Assembly: GCA_022652985.1 (NCBI GenBank) | Contig: JALCRY010000001.1 | Span: 62,001 to 126,000 of the forward strand | Direction of reading: 5' to 3' | Length of the DNA stretch: 64,000 nt | From: Eubacteriaceae bacterium | GTDB lineage: Bacteria > Bacillota > Clostridia > Peptostreptococcales > Anaerovoracaceae | Shown here: in pieces, positions 48,954 through 58,075 of the stretch | Layout of the letters: every line of letters begins with the position of its first letter | How positions within the stretch are numbered: position 1 is the stretch's first letter | The notes under the pieces: generated by a model | The model's database searches: none | What the model saw: only the letters and a program-made list of their open reading frames with translations | Told to the model about the DNA's origin: nothing | Made by a program: the position numbers and the translations under genes

Positions 48954-50782
48954 CGGAAGAGAGGATAGAATTGAATAATAAAATTAGACAGATAGCGGCA
49001 GCGGCCATTGCGGCGATATTTTCATTTTCTTCAGCGCTGGTATTTCCCGCGGGAGTATGCGCGCTGACTGATATGGCAGATGCCGCGCCTGTGGCCGGAA
49101 ACAGTTCATTCGGGGAAAACAAGGGAGTATACAGTTCATGGAAGTCACCGGGTCCATATGTCATACCGAGGGAATATGCGGGTAATCTTGCTGAAACAGC
49201 ATCTACGCAGTATGTGCCTTCGATGCAGACGACGGACGAGTACGGGATCGGCAGAAAAGCCACCGTGTTCAGGAATTCTGATCTGGGATTTTCACAGGGT
49301 ATTACGATCACAAATCTTAAATATTTTGATGCTGCCTCAGGAGATTTCCAACTGGTGGACGAAAAGATAACGCTGGAAAACTCACACAGAGCCGCCGGCA
49401 ATACCAGGACAGACAAGCTTTGTCTTTATGCAATAGAGCATACGCCGGATCCTGTCATACATATGTGGGGAGCGGAATCGGTCAAAGTGACAGTTTCTTA
49501 TATGAAGGCGGGGACAAGCACGCCTGCGGCGCTGAATACTGGCCTGACATTAAAGGGTATTGCGCCGAAAACAGGTGTCATGCTGACTTCGCTTTTCAAA
49601 AATACGGCAGTCAGGAATCAGATAGTATCCGCTTCATCGAGGCTGGAATATTTCCGCAACAGCAATGCCGAAAATGTTTTTTACAATCCGGACGAAGCGG
49701 CGCCGGCAGATGATGCCGATACTTCAGTTCAGTATCTGTATAATTCGGCAAGTATATATATGATACTTTTTGACAACAGCGAAAGAAAGATCGATGACAG
49801 CACGGCAATCTGGAGCGGAGCGGCTGTATTTGCAGGCAGTCCGGCAGCAATGGCCAAATCTGAACCTCAGCGGCCGACATTCAGAGTGTCCGATGCGGAC
49901 GAAATGGATGTTGACGCGAACACATACGCAGCAGACGACACGTCGCTGATCTACCGAACGGGCGAATTTGTGAACGGCGGATTTGAGCAGGGTGTCCGCT
50001 GCGGAGATTTCCGACTGAATCAGGCGCTTCCGTCCTGTCTGGAAGTAAAACAGATAAAGGTGCTGCGCGACGGCTCAGATGTGACAGTGCACTTCGATAT
50101 ACAGAACAAAGACAACAACATTTCCGCTGCGGCTAAAAAAGAATATATTACGGGCGGAGATTTCTGCAGCAGAAACGGATCGCGGTATGTGCTGACCGTT
50201 ACTGCGGACCTTTCGCGTGAAGCGGCAGGATCGGCTTTCAACACAGCGAATACATCTATAGTCTTCGAAGCTTCGGGTTCGGTCACAATAGACGGCAGGG
50301 TATATCCGGCCGGCAGCGTCAGGACTTCCGCGCTTATGCCGAGAGCCGCCGCGGGGAAACCGGACAGCGGAAATACAGGCACCGGCACGAATACCGGATC
50401 GGGAAGCAGCTCCGGGACAAATACAGGATCGGGCACTGCTTCGGATGCAGGCGGCAAAGTTGTTCCGGTACCGGGAGTCACGGTAACAGATCAGTCAACG
50501 GATAACGGGAACAGTGACGTTTCCGGAAACGGCAGCGGGAAGGATTCAGGCAAAGCAGCCGGAGGATCGCGCGGTGACGGACAGGCCAAGAGATTAGATG
50601 CGACAGTCAGGGAACTAAAGCATCGCATAGCTGCCAAAACCGGCGCAGCGGGCGGGAGTTCACCGAAGACAGGAGACGAAATGACAGACGTTCAGACGGC
50701 GCTCCTGCTGGCGGTTATTTCTCTGACGTCGATGGGAATACTGGCCGGCGGCGTGAAAGCATCGCGCAGGTCGGACAAATAA
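48950..50782 (+). CDS. Sortase-anchored surface protein with SPKTG motif
   Basis: Signal-like N-terminus; Gly/Ser/Thr-rich linker; C-terminal SPKTGDE + hydrophobic stretch + RRSDK; a downstream alternative start is possible. Confidence 0.75.
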   Translation: MTEERIELNNKIRQIAAAAIAAIFSFSSALVFPAGVCALTDMADAAPVAGNSSFGENKGVYSSWKSPGPYVIPREYAGNLAETASTQYVPSMQTTDEYGIGRKATVFRNSDLGFSQGITITNLKYFDAASGDFQLVDEKITLENSHRAAGNTRTDKLCLYAIEHTPDPVIHMWGAESVKVTVSYMKAGTSTPAALNTGLTLKGIAPKTGVMLTSLFKNTAVRNQIVSASSRLEYFRNSNAENVFYNPDEAAPADDADTSVQYLYNSASIYMILFDNSERKIDDSTAIWSGAAVFAGSPAAMAKSEPQRPTFRVSDADEMDVDANTYAADDTSLIYRTGEFVNGGFEQGVRCGDFRLNQALPSCLEVKQIKVLRDGSDVTVHFDIQNKDNNISAAAKKEYITGGDFCSRNGSRYVLTVTADLSREAAGSAFNTANTSIVFEASGSVTIDGRVYPAGSVRTSALMPRAAAGKPDSGNTGTGTNTGSGSSSGTNTGSGTASDAGGKVVPVPGVTVTDQSTDNGNSDVSGNGSGKDSGKAAGGSRGDGQAKRLDATVRELKHRIAAKTGAAGGSSPKTGDEMTDVQTALLLAVISLTSMGILAGGVKASRRSDK

Positions 50783-50809
50783 CAAAACAACTGAAAATGT
50801 TTTTACTAT

Positions 50810-50837
50810 GCCGGCAGCTGCAGACTGCCGGCTTTTT
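50810..50837 (+). terminator. Rho-independent terminator
   Basis: GCCGGCAG-ctgcaga-CTGCCGGC-TTTTT. Confidence 0.9.
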
Positions 50838-50877
50838 CCTGTTAAAAAAAGCCGTGAAAAGTTGAACTCACAAAAAA

Positions 50878-51048
50878 GGTACCAATTTGAATAGTTTTTC
50901 TTAAACGGTACCCTGAGCAATGGGTTTGTCACGGTTAGGAATGCCTAACCGTCATGGATTTCTGAGTTTTTGCGGTATGAGCATTTGCACAATCGCTGCA
51001 GCCCATTGGATACGGTACCAGCTAAGGATATTTCTCTGAAATGGTACC
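50878..51048 (-). repeat. MITE-like structured element, copy B (inverted relative to copy A)
   Basis: GGTACC at 50878, 50907, 51014, 51043; arms CAATGGG / CAGCCCATTG; hairpin ACGGTTAGG-AATG-CCTAACCGT (50931-50952). Confidence 0.85.
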
Positions 51049-51086
51049 ATATTTGGGAATCGGCTATATTTACTGACGCCGCAGTA

Positions 51087-51195
51087 CTGCAGCCGCAGAG
51101 AATCAGGCAACTGCGACGGGACCCTGCAGCCGCAGAGAATCCGGCAACTGCGACGGGATCCTGCAGCCGCAGAGAATCTGCCAGCTGCGCTGGGG
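51087..51195. repeat. Tandem 37-bp repeat, about three copies
   Basis: CTGCAGCCGCAGAGAATCMGGCAACTGCGACGGGAYC at 51087, 51124; diverged copy at 51161. Confidence 0.95.
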
Positions 51196-51300
51196 CCATG
51201 CGGCCGATAAATTTGCGGATTTAAGTGAAGAAGACTGTTAATGTTCGTGATCTTTAGGTATAATATAACGGAATGTTTAAGAAAGGAGAGTTCATGATTT

Positions 51301-51501
51301 ATGATTTCCGATGAAAAGATAGCAAGGATCAACGAGCTTGCTGCCAAACATAAGGCCGAGGGTCTGACTGAATCAGAGAGCGCTGAAAGGGATGTCCTGA
51401 GGAAGGAATTTCTCGCTTCGATCAGAGAAAATGTGAAGGCGCAGCTGGACAATATCAGGTTCGTTGATGAGGTTCCGGAAGATACCGCAGAAAAAAATTG
51501 A
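51301..51501 (+). CDS. DUF896 family protein
   Basis: [49 protein letters not shown]. Confidence 0.9.
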   Translation: MISDEKIARINELAAKHKAEGLTESESAERDVLRKEFLASIRENVKAQLDNIRFVDEVPEDTAEKN

Positions 51502-51580
51502 ATTCCTTGTTTGAATTGTTTGTAACGTAGGTATAATAACGTGGTAAAAATGCAATGGATTACTGTTTAAGGAGATATCA

Positions 51581-52750
51581 ATGAGACAGGTATATTTGGA
51601 CTATTCGGCTACGACGCCGGTAAAAAAAGAAGTATTGGATGAAATGCTTCCATATTTTTCAGAGAAGTTCGGCAATCCTTCAAGCTTATATGATTTAGGC
51701 CAGGAGGCGGCTGCCGGTGTTGCTCAGGCAAGAGGAAGAGTTGCGCATCTCATCAATGCCAACACAAATGAAGTGTTCTTCACATCTTGCGGTTCTGAAG
51801 CGGACAACTGGGCATTCTTCGGAGTGACGGACGCACAGAGCGCAAAGGGCAAACATGTCATTACGACAGCGATCGAGCATCATGCGATCCTGCATTCGGG
51901 CGAATATCTTTCCAAGAGAGGGATCGAAGTTACTTATCTTCCTGTAGATCATGAAGGCAGAGTACATCCTGAGGATCTGGAAAAAGCTATCAGGCCGGAC
52001 ACTGTTCTTGTTTCAGTAATGCTCGTCAACAACGAGGTAGGAACGGTACAGCCGATCAAGGAGCTGGCGGCGATCGCGCACAAGCACGGCATCACGTTCC
52101 ATTCGGATGCTGTTCAGGGACTGGGCAATGTTCCTATCGATGTCAAGGATCTCGGCGTAGACCTGATGTCATTCTCATCGCATAAGATCTACGGTCCTAA
52201 GGGCGTAGGCGCGATGTACATGAAGAAGGGCACCAAGATCTCCAATTACCTGCATGGCGGAGCTCAGGAGAGCGCAAGACGTGCCGGCACAGAGAACACA
52301 GCCGGTATCGTAGGATTCGGAAAAGCCGCGGAGCTGGCGGAACAGAATCTTGAATCGCATATAAAGAATGTATCTTCGCTCAGGGATTACTTCATTGAAC
52401 AGGTCAAGAAAAATATTCCTGATGTTATCGTCAACGGTACGATGGACGGAAGACATCCGGGAAATGCAAATATCACATTTAAATATATAGAAGGCGAATC
52501 TATCCTGATTCTTTTGAATGAAAAGGGTATATATATTTCAACAGGATCTGCCTGCTCCTCGAAGTCGCTGGCACCTTCACACGTGCTGACAGCTCTGGGG
52601 ATCCCGGTAGAAATGATACACGGCAGCATCAGATTCACAGTCGGTGATTTCACGACTAAGGAAGACCTCGATTACACAGTCGAGTGTCTGACAGACATCG
52701 TCAAGCACTTGCGCGAGATCTCTTCTGTCAACGCAGAGAAAGGTTGGTAA
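51581..52750 (+). CDS. nifS: Cysteine desulfurase
   Basis: VYLDYSATTPVKKEVLDEM, HSDAVQGLGNVPIDV, FSSHKIYGPKGVGAMY, STGSACSS. Confidence 0.95.
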   Translation: MRQVYLDYSATTPVKKEVLDEMLPYFSEKFGNPSSLYDLGQEAAAGVAQARGRVAHLINANTNEVFFTSCGSEADNWAFFGVTDAQSAKGKHVITTAIEHHAILHSGEYLSKRGIEVTYLPVDHEGRVHPEDLEKAIRPDTVLVSVMLVNNEVGTVQPIKELAAIAHKHGITFHSDAVQGLGNVPIDVKDLGVDLMSFSSHKIYGPKGVGAMYMKKGTKISNYLHGGAQESARRAGTENTAGIVGFGKAAELAEQNLESHIKNVSSLRDYFIEQVKKNIPDVIVNGTMDGRHPGNANITFKYIEGESILILLNEKGIYISTGSACSSKSLAPSHVLTALGIPVEMIHGSIRFTVGDFTTKEDLDYTVECLTDIVKHLREISSVNAEKGW

Positions 52751-52755
52751 ACGAC

Positions 52756-53211
52756 ATGGCAATGTATAATGATAAAGTAATGGATTATTTCCTCCACCCG
52801 CACAATGTGGGCGAAATCGAAAACGCTGACGGCACGGGAGTTTACGGAAGTCCGGTCTGCGGAGATATGATGCAGATCACGATCTCGGTGGACAAGGATA
52901 CAGATGTGATCACGGATGCCAAATTCAAGACATTCGGCTGCGGCAGCGCTATTGCCAGCTCGAGCATGGCAACTGACATGATCATCGGCAAGACTGTCGA
53001 GGAAGCTCTGAACGTTTCCAATAAACAGATCATCGAAGAGCTCGGCGGACTGCCGGCGATAAAGATCCATTGTTCCGTACTCGCAGACCACGCTATCAAG
53101 TCGGCTATTTACGATTATGCCAAGAAGAATAACAAGACATATGCGGGACTGGAAGGTTTCGATCCTGACGCGGATGATGAAGAACAGGAAGATACTCCTG
53201 AGCATATTTAA
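52756..53211 (+). CDS. nifU: Fe-S cluster scaffold protein NifU/IscU
   Basis: YNDKVMDYFLHPHNVGEIENADGTG, CGDMMQI, FKTFGCGSAIASSSMATDMI, KIHCSVLADHAIKSAI. Confidence 0.95.
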   Translation: MAMYNDKVMDYFLHPHNVGEIENADGTGVYGSPVCGDMMQITISVDKDTDVITDAKFKTFGCGSAIASSSMATDMIIGKTVEEALNVSNKQIIEELGGLPAIKIHCSVLADHAIKSAIYDYAKKNNKTYAGLEGFDPDADDEEQEDTPEHI

Positions 53212-53259
53212 GCAGAACACAGTATAAACACAGTTTTCTGTAAAATTATTTGACCATAA

Positions 53260-53285
53260 AGAGGCAGAGCGTTTGCTCTGCCTCT
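53260..53285 (+). terminator. Strong hairpin between nifU and alaS
   Basis: AGAGGCAGAGC-gttt-GCTCTGCCTCT, 11-bp perfect stem. Confidence 0.7.
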
Positions 53286-53335
53286 TCAATAGTGGTATAA
53301 TTTTATGGTTAATTGCATATTAGGAGGAAAACCAG

Positions 53336-55951
53336 ATGGAAAAAATAGGTCTAAATAAAATAAGGGAAATGTTTCTCAGTTTCTTTGAGAGCAAAGAACA
53401 CTACAGATTGAAAAGTTTCCCTCTCATACCGCAGCATGACAAGAGTCTTCTCATAATCAACTCGGGAATGGCTCCGATGAAACCGTGGTTTGCAGGCACG
53501 GAGACTCCGCCTTCCAGGAGAGTCACAACTTGTCAGAAGTGCGTCAGGACAGATGATATCGAAAATGTCGGTATTACAGACAGACACGGTACATTCTTTG
53601 AAATGATGGGCAATTTTTCATTTGGGCAGTACTTTAAAACAGAGGCGATCGCCTGGGCATACGAATTCTGTTCGGAATGGCTCAAGCTTCCGATGGAGCG
53701 CGTATGGGCGACCGTATATGAAGATGATGACGAAGCACTCGAGTTATGGGTCAAGACAGGGATACCTGAGAACAGGATCGTCAAACTCGGAAAAGACGAC
53801 AACTTCTGGGAGATAGGCACGGGTCCGTGCGGACCTTGCTCCGAACTGTATTTCGACAGAGGCGAGGAATTCGGCTGCGGGAGCCCGGACTGCAAACCGG
53901 GATGCGACTGCGACAGATACATCGAATTCTGGAATCTGGTATTTACGCAGTTCGATGCCCAGGAAGACGGGACATACTTACCGCTTGAACATCCTAACAT
54001 AGATACGGGCATGGGCCTCGAGAGAATGGCCTGCGTCATGCAGGAGACAAACTCCATATTCGACGTGGACACTATCAAGGCTGTTATCGAAACAGTCGAG
54101 AGAATCACGGGCGTAAAGTATATGGACGGCAAGAATCCTTCCGACACCTCGATCAGGATCATTACCGACCACATGCGGGCGGCTACATTCATGATCAGCG
54201 ATAATATCATGCCGTCCAACGAAGGCAGAGGATATGTCCTGAGGAGACTTATCAGAAGAGCTGCGAGACACGGCAGGAAGCTCGGCATGAGCGAACCGTT
54301 CCTTTCGCAGATAATCAATACGATCATCGACACTTCAGCGGGAGCTTATCCTGAGCTGGAAGAAAAGAGAATATTTATCAGGAAGATCGTTCAGAGCGAA
54401 GAAAAGAAGTTCGACGAGACGCTGGAACAGGGCATGGAACTCATTGCGGGATTCATGAACGACATGAAAGCTGCAGGCAGAGATACTCTTGACGGAGAGA
54501 AAGCTTTCAAGCTCCACGATACTTTCGGATTCCCTATAGACATTACCAAAGAGATCCTGACTGAGAACGGGTTCAAACTCGACGAAGAAGGATTCGATGT
54601 ACGCATGGAACAGCAGAAGAACCTCGGCAAGACTGTGGCCGCCGAATCTGATTTCGGCTGGGAAGACAATTCCATCGATTATCTCTTTGAAGGAAAAACG
54701 GAATTCACCGGCTACGACAAGGTCGAAGATGAAGGCACGATCAAGGGCATTTTCTGGAACAAGAAGATCCTCAGCTCTCTGAAAGAAGGAGAGACCGGCA
54801 GGCTGATCCTGGACAGGACGCCTTTCTATGCTCAGAGCGGCGGACAGGAATCCGATACGGGACTCATTTATTGCGATGATTTTGCCGCCAGGGTTACTGA
54901 GGTCAGAAAATTCAACGATATATATGCTCACGAAGTCGTTATTGAAAGAGGAGAGGCCAAACCTGACATGAAGGTCAGATGCCTGGTCGACGAGCAGAGA
55001 AGACACGGTTCATCGAGGAACCACAGCGCTACGCACTTACTGCATAAGGCGCTGAGGGAGGTCCTGGGCGAGCATGTTCAGCAGGCCGGTTCGAAAGTGG
55101 ACGACAAGGAACTCAGATTCGACTTTACTCATTTTGAGGCCATGACTCCGAAGCAGATAAAGGATGTAGAAAACATCGTCAACGAAAAGATAAATATGTT
55201 CCTGCCGGTATCGACAGAGATACTTTCCATCAGAGAGGCCGTGAAAACAGGAGCTATCGGACTGTTCGAGGAGAAGTACGGCGATGAAGTAAGAGTAGTC
55301 AGCATGGGCGAGTTCTCAAAGGAACTGTGCGGCGGAGTACACGTTGCGAATACAGGACAGATCGGCGCTTTCAAGATCATCAGCGAGAGCGGAAGCGCAT
55401 CGGGGATCAGAAGGATCGTCGCGCTCACCGGAGCGGGTCTCCTGGCCAGACTGAACGAGTATGAAGAAATAATCGGCTCGGTCGCCGAGGCAGTCAAGGC
55501 CAAACCTTCGAACCTGATCGAAAAGGTCGACAGCATTGAAAAAGAGAACGCTGAACTCAAGGCTCAGCTCGATTCGTTCAAGACAAAGTCGCTCAATACG
55601 GTTTCGGCCAAGATGATAGAAGACTCGAAGGAGATAAACGGCATAAGACTCGTTACGAGACTGTTCAAGGATTACGGCATAGACGATCTTCGTACATTGT
55701 CGGATGAAATCAAGAGTAAGCATAACAATGTCGCTATGGTGCTGGCAGCGCAGAACGGTGAAAAGATAACGTTCCTGGTGTCGCTTACGGATGACGTCGT
55801 CAAGAGCGGACATCATGCCGGCAAGATGATAAAAGAGATCGCAGCTGCGGCAGGCGGCGGCGGCGGCGGCAAGGCAGACATGGCCCAGGCAGGCGCCAAA
55901 GACCCGTCGAAAGTCAAAGAAGCGTTTGCTGTTGCCGAAAAATTATTGTAA
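53336..55951 (+). CDS. alaS: Alanine--tRNA ligase
   Basis: MEKIGLNKIREMFLSFFESKEHYRLKSFPLIP; HSATHLLHKALREVLGEHV; KELCGGVHVANTGQIG. Confidence 0.98.
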   Translation: MEKIGLNKIREMFLSFFESKEHYRLKSFPLIPQHDKSLLIINSGMAPMKPWFAGTETPPSRRVTTCQKCVRTDDIENVGITDRHGTFFEMMGNFSFGQYFKTEAIAWAYEFCSEWLKLPMERVWATVYEDDDEALELWVKTGIPENRIVKLGKDDNFWEIGTGPCGPCSELYFDRGEEFGCGSPDCKPGCDCDRYIEFWNLVFTQFDAQEDGTYLPLEHPNIDTGMGLERMACVMQETNSIFDVDTIKAVIETVERITGVKYMDGKNPSDTSIRIITDHMRAATFMISDNIMPSNEGRGYVLRRLIRRAARHGRKLGMSEPFLSQIINTIIDTSAGAYPELEEKRIFIRKIVQSEEKKFDETLEQGMELIAGFMNDMKAAGRDTLDGEKAFKLHDTFGFPIDITKEILTENGFKLDEEGFDVRMEQQKNLGKTVAAESDFGWEDNSIDYLFEGKTEFTGYDKVEDEGTIKGIFWNKKILSSLKEGETGRLILDRTPFYAQSGGQESDTGLIYCDDFAARVTEVRKFNDIYAHEVVIERGEAKPDMKVRCLVDEQRRHGSSRNHSATHLLHKALREVLGEHVQQAGSKVDDKELRFDFTHFEAMTPKQIKDVENIVNEKINMFLPVSTEILSIREAVKTGAIGLFEEKYGDEVRVVSMGEFSKELCGGVHVANTGQIGAFKIISESGSASGIRRIVALTGAGLLARLNEYEEIIGSVAEAVKAKPSNLIEKVDSIEKENAELKAQLDSFKTKSLNTVSAKMIEDSKEINGIRLVTRLFKDYGIDDLRTLSDEIKSKHNNVAMVLAAQNGEKITFLVSLTDDVVKSGHHAGKMIKEIAAAAGGGGGGKADMAQAGAKDPSKVKEAFAVAEKLL

Positions 55952-56000
55952 AACTGTTGATTTTCCCTTATAATCAAGATAATGAAGGAGGGTGTATCAT

Positions 56001-56252
56001 ATGGACGATAGAAGCACATTGATGTTTGACGGAACGGAGAAAACCGGCCAGAGAACACCTAAGGAAATTCTGGAAGAAGTATATAATGCGCTTGATGAAA
56101 AAGGATACAATGCCATTGATCAGATAGTTGGATATATTCTTTCCGGTGATCCGTCATATATCACGAGTCATAATAACGCAAGGAACGTGATCCGCCAGAT
56201 CGACAGAGATGACCTGGCAGAAGTTCTGGTCAGAAGCTACTTGGATAAGTAA
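56001..56252 (+). CDS. IreB family regulatory phosphoprotein
   Basis: [58 protein letters not shown]. Confidence 0.93.
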   Translation: MDDRSTLMFDGTEKTGQRTPKEILEEVYNALDEKGYNAIDQIVGYILSGDPSYITSHNNARNVIRQIDRDDLAEVLVRSYLDK

Positions 56253-56304
56253 ACAATCGGGGGGACCGCAGTCAACGGTCCCTTTCTTTTTTTGAGGGAG
56301 AGAA

Positions 56305-56745
56305 ATGAGAAAAATAGCACTTGATGTAGGCGACAGAACGATAGGAGTCGCAGTGAGCGATGAGCTGATGCTGACCGCGCAGGGAGTCACGACGATCGAA
56401 AGAGTGGGCATACGCAAAGACGCAGATAAAGTAATGTCTCTGATACGCGAGTATTCCTGCGATACGGTAGTAATGGGCCTGCCTCTTGCTCTGAACGGCA
56501 GTGACAGTCCGCAGACCGAAAAGGTGCGCGAGTTCAGGACGATGCTCGAAAACAAGATGAAGAGCACGGGCATGGGAGATATCCCCATCGAATATCAGGA
56601 TGAAAGATTCACGACAGTACAGGCGGAACGCGTTCTTATCGATGCGGATGTAAGCAGGAAAAAACGCAAGGCAGTTATCGACAAACAGGCCGCAGTTCTT
56701 ATTCTGCAGGCATATCTTGACAGGAGCGCCGTCTATGACAGGTAA
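56305..56745 (+). CDS. ruvX: Putative pre-16S rRNA nuclease / Holliday junction resolvase-like (YqgF)
   Basis: MRKIALDVGDRTIGVAVSDELMLTAQGV; VMGLPLALNGSDSPQTEKV; YQDERFTTVQAE. Confidence 0.95.
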   Translation: MRKIALDVGDRTIGVAVSDELMLTAQGVTTIERVGIRKDADKVMSLIREYSCDTVVMGLPLALNGSDSPQTEKVREFRTMLENKMKSTGMGDIPIEYQDERFTTVQAERVLIDADVSRKKRKAVIDKQAAVLILQAYLDRSAVYDR

Positions 56746-57193
56746 GGAAAAGAAAATATATGTGATGATCGCGCTGGCAGTGCTGCTGGTATTCGCGATT
56801 GCCTTCCTCAAGGGAACTTCCGAGGAAACATATAACAAAAGAGTCTCGGATACTTCGCACAATGAGATAGTCGGGACATGGGTCCTCAGCGATTTCCAGT
56901 CTGCGGATCCTGACCATAATCTTAAGACATATATGAAGAATCAGAACATAACGAAGCCGTACAAGCTTAAATGCCTGAAGGGCGGCTCGGCGGAACTGGT
57001 AATGTATGATAAAAAAGAGGGCAAGGTCGATTATTCCGGAATATGGCAGTGGTCAAAGAAGAAGAACTATTTCTTCGTTAAGACAGGCCCGCTGACTTTC
57101 AAAATGAATATCGATAAAGACGGGAATCTGTTCAACAGCGTGAACGGAAAAACGAGCGATGATGAGATGGCCGTCTGGGAAAGTGCGAAATGA
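56735..57193 (+). CDS. Membrane-anchored hypothetical protein
   Basis: N-terminal TM (IYVMIALAVLLVFAIAFL), then soluble lipocalin-like region ending near MAVWESAK. Confidence 0.6.
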   Translation: MTGKEKKIYVMIALAVLLVFAIAFLKGTSEETYNKRVSDTSHNEIVGTWVLSDFQSADPDHNLKTYMKNQNITKPYKLKCLKGGSAELVMYDKKEGKVDYSGIWQWSKKKNYFFVKTGPLTFKMNIDKDGNLFNSVNGKTSDDEMAVWESAK

Positions 57194-57747
57194 GAACATT
57201 CATAGCGATACGCTTCGATGAAGCGGTCAAAGAAAAAATAACAGAGGTGCAGGATAAGCTGAAGGCGGCGGCCGAGAAGGGGCGTTTCACCGACAGGGAC
57301 AATCTGCATCTCACTCTTATATTTCTGGGTGAAGTCTCGCCGAACGATATCATGGATATAAATGAAGCGATGAAAAACGCCGCCGCTGATTTTGAGGGAA
57401 GCGGGTTCACACTTAAGGTGTCGGGACCGGGACGTTTCAAAAAGAAGGGCGGAGACATCTGCTGGCTCGGCTTTGAGAAGAGCAGTCCGCTGATGGAGAT
57501 CTATACGCTGCTGAGCGATGAGCTTTATGAAATGGGCTTCGATATCGAGGACAGACCGTATACTCCGCATCTTACTCTCGGGAGACAGATCCGCGCCGAC
57601 TGGCAAGATTTCACATCCGGTATCAATGATATAAAATTCCCTGTACAGACAGTCAAATCTATCAGTCTTATGGAAAGTTCAAGAGTAAACGGGAAATTAG
57701 TCTATTCTGAGCTGACTAAAGTTTTTCTGCAAAAATTGAGTGAATAA
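57190..57747 (+). CDS. thpR: RNA 2',3'-cyclic phosphodiesterase
   Basis: Two HxTx motifs: LHLTLIFLGEV and PHLTLGR; MRTFIAIRFDEAVKEKI start. Confidence 0.93.
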   Translation: MRTFIAIRFDEAVKEKITEVQDKLKAAAEKGRFTDRDNLHLTLIFLGEVSPNDIMDINEAMKNAAADFEGSGFTLKVSGPGRFKKKGGDICWLGFEKSSPLMEIYTLLSDELYEMGFDIEDRPYTPHLTLGRQIRADWQDFTSGINDIKFPVQTVKSISLMESSRVNGKLVYSELTKVFLQKLSE

Positions 57748-57845
57748 ACTATTATTATGCTTATTTCAACAGCTATAGTACAAATAACTGAGCACAAATT
57801 TAAAAACTGTTTACAGATAACAAAAAATAAGGAATAACTTAATAA

Positions 57846-57874
57846 TTGACTACATAATTCACAACTGATAGAAT
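57846..57874 (+). promoter_or_regulatory. Promoter for riboswitch-adhesin transcript
   Basis: TTGACT-N17-TAGAAT immediately upstream of the aptamer. Confidence 0.65.
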
Positions 57875-57879
57875 AGATA

Positions 57880-57984
57880 TGTAAAAAGCACAACCCAAGT
57901 GATTGGGTGTCGCAAAGCTAAAAGGGTCTAGAGCTATGGGGAATTTTTAATATTTTTTTGTGGTTTTTAGACAGCCAGCTGCCT
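57880..57984 (+). ncRNA. Putative cyclic-di-GMP-I (GEMM) riboswitch aptamer
   Basis: AAAAAGCACAACCCAA-GTGA-TTGGGTGTCGCAAAGCTAAAAGGGTCTA .. TAGACAGCCAGCTGCC; GNRA-capped P1b, CGCAAAGC core, GGGTCTA/TAGAC pairing, AGCCAGCTGCC 3' end. Confidence 0.75.
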
Positions 57985-58005
57985 TTATTATAAGGCAGTT
58001 TTTTT
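57979..58005 (+). terminator. Expression-platform terminator
   Basis: CTGCCTT-tattat-AAGGCAG-TTTTTTTG; 5' arm overlaps the aptamer 3' end. Confidence 0.85.
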
Positions 58006-58075
58006 GTTTGTTTATTTATTTATTGATTCATTTTATGCCGGGGGCATCGGAGCTCAGGCGAAGTGAGGAGGGGTT

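Noticed and set aside
51087-51195. Possible CRISPR array
   Set aside because: 37-bp units are directly adjacent with no spacers and no cas genes nearby; it is a minisatellite.
53212-53335. T-box riboswitch upstream of alaS
   Set aside because: Only ~125 bp with one terminator-like hairpin; no T-box core sequence seen.
55850-55900. Poly-Gly stretch near the alaS C-terminus
   Set aside because: GGGGGG in the DHHA1/C-Ala region is normal for AlaRS.
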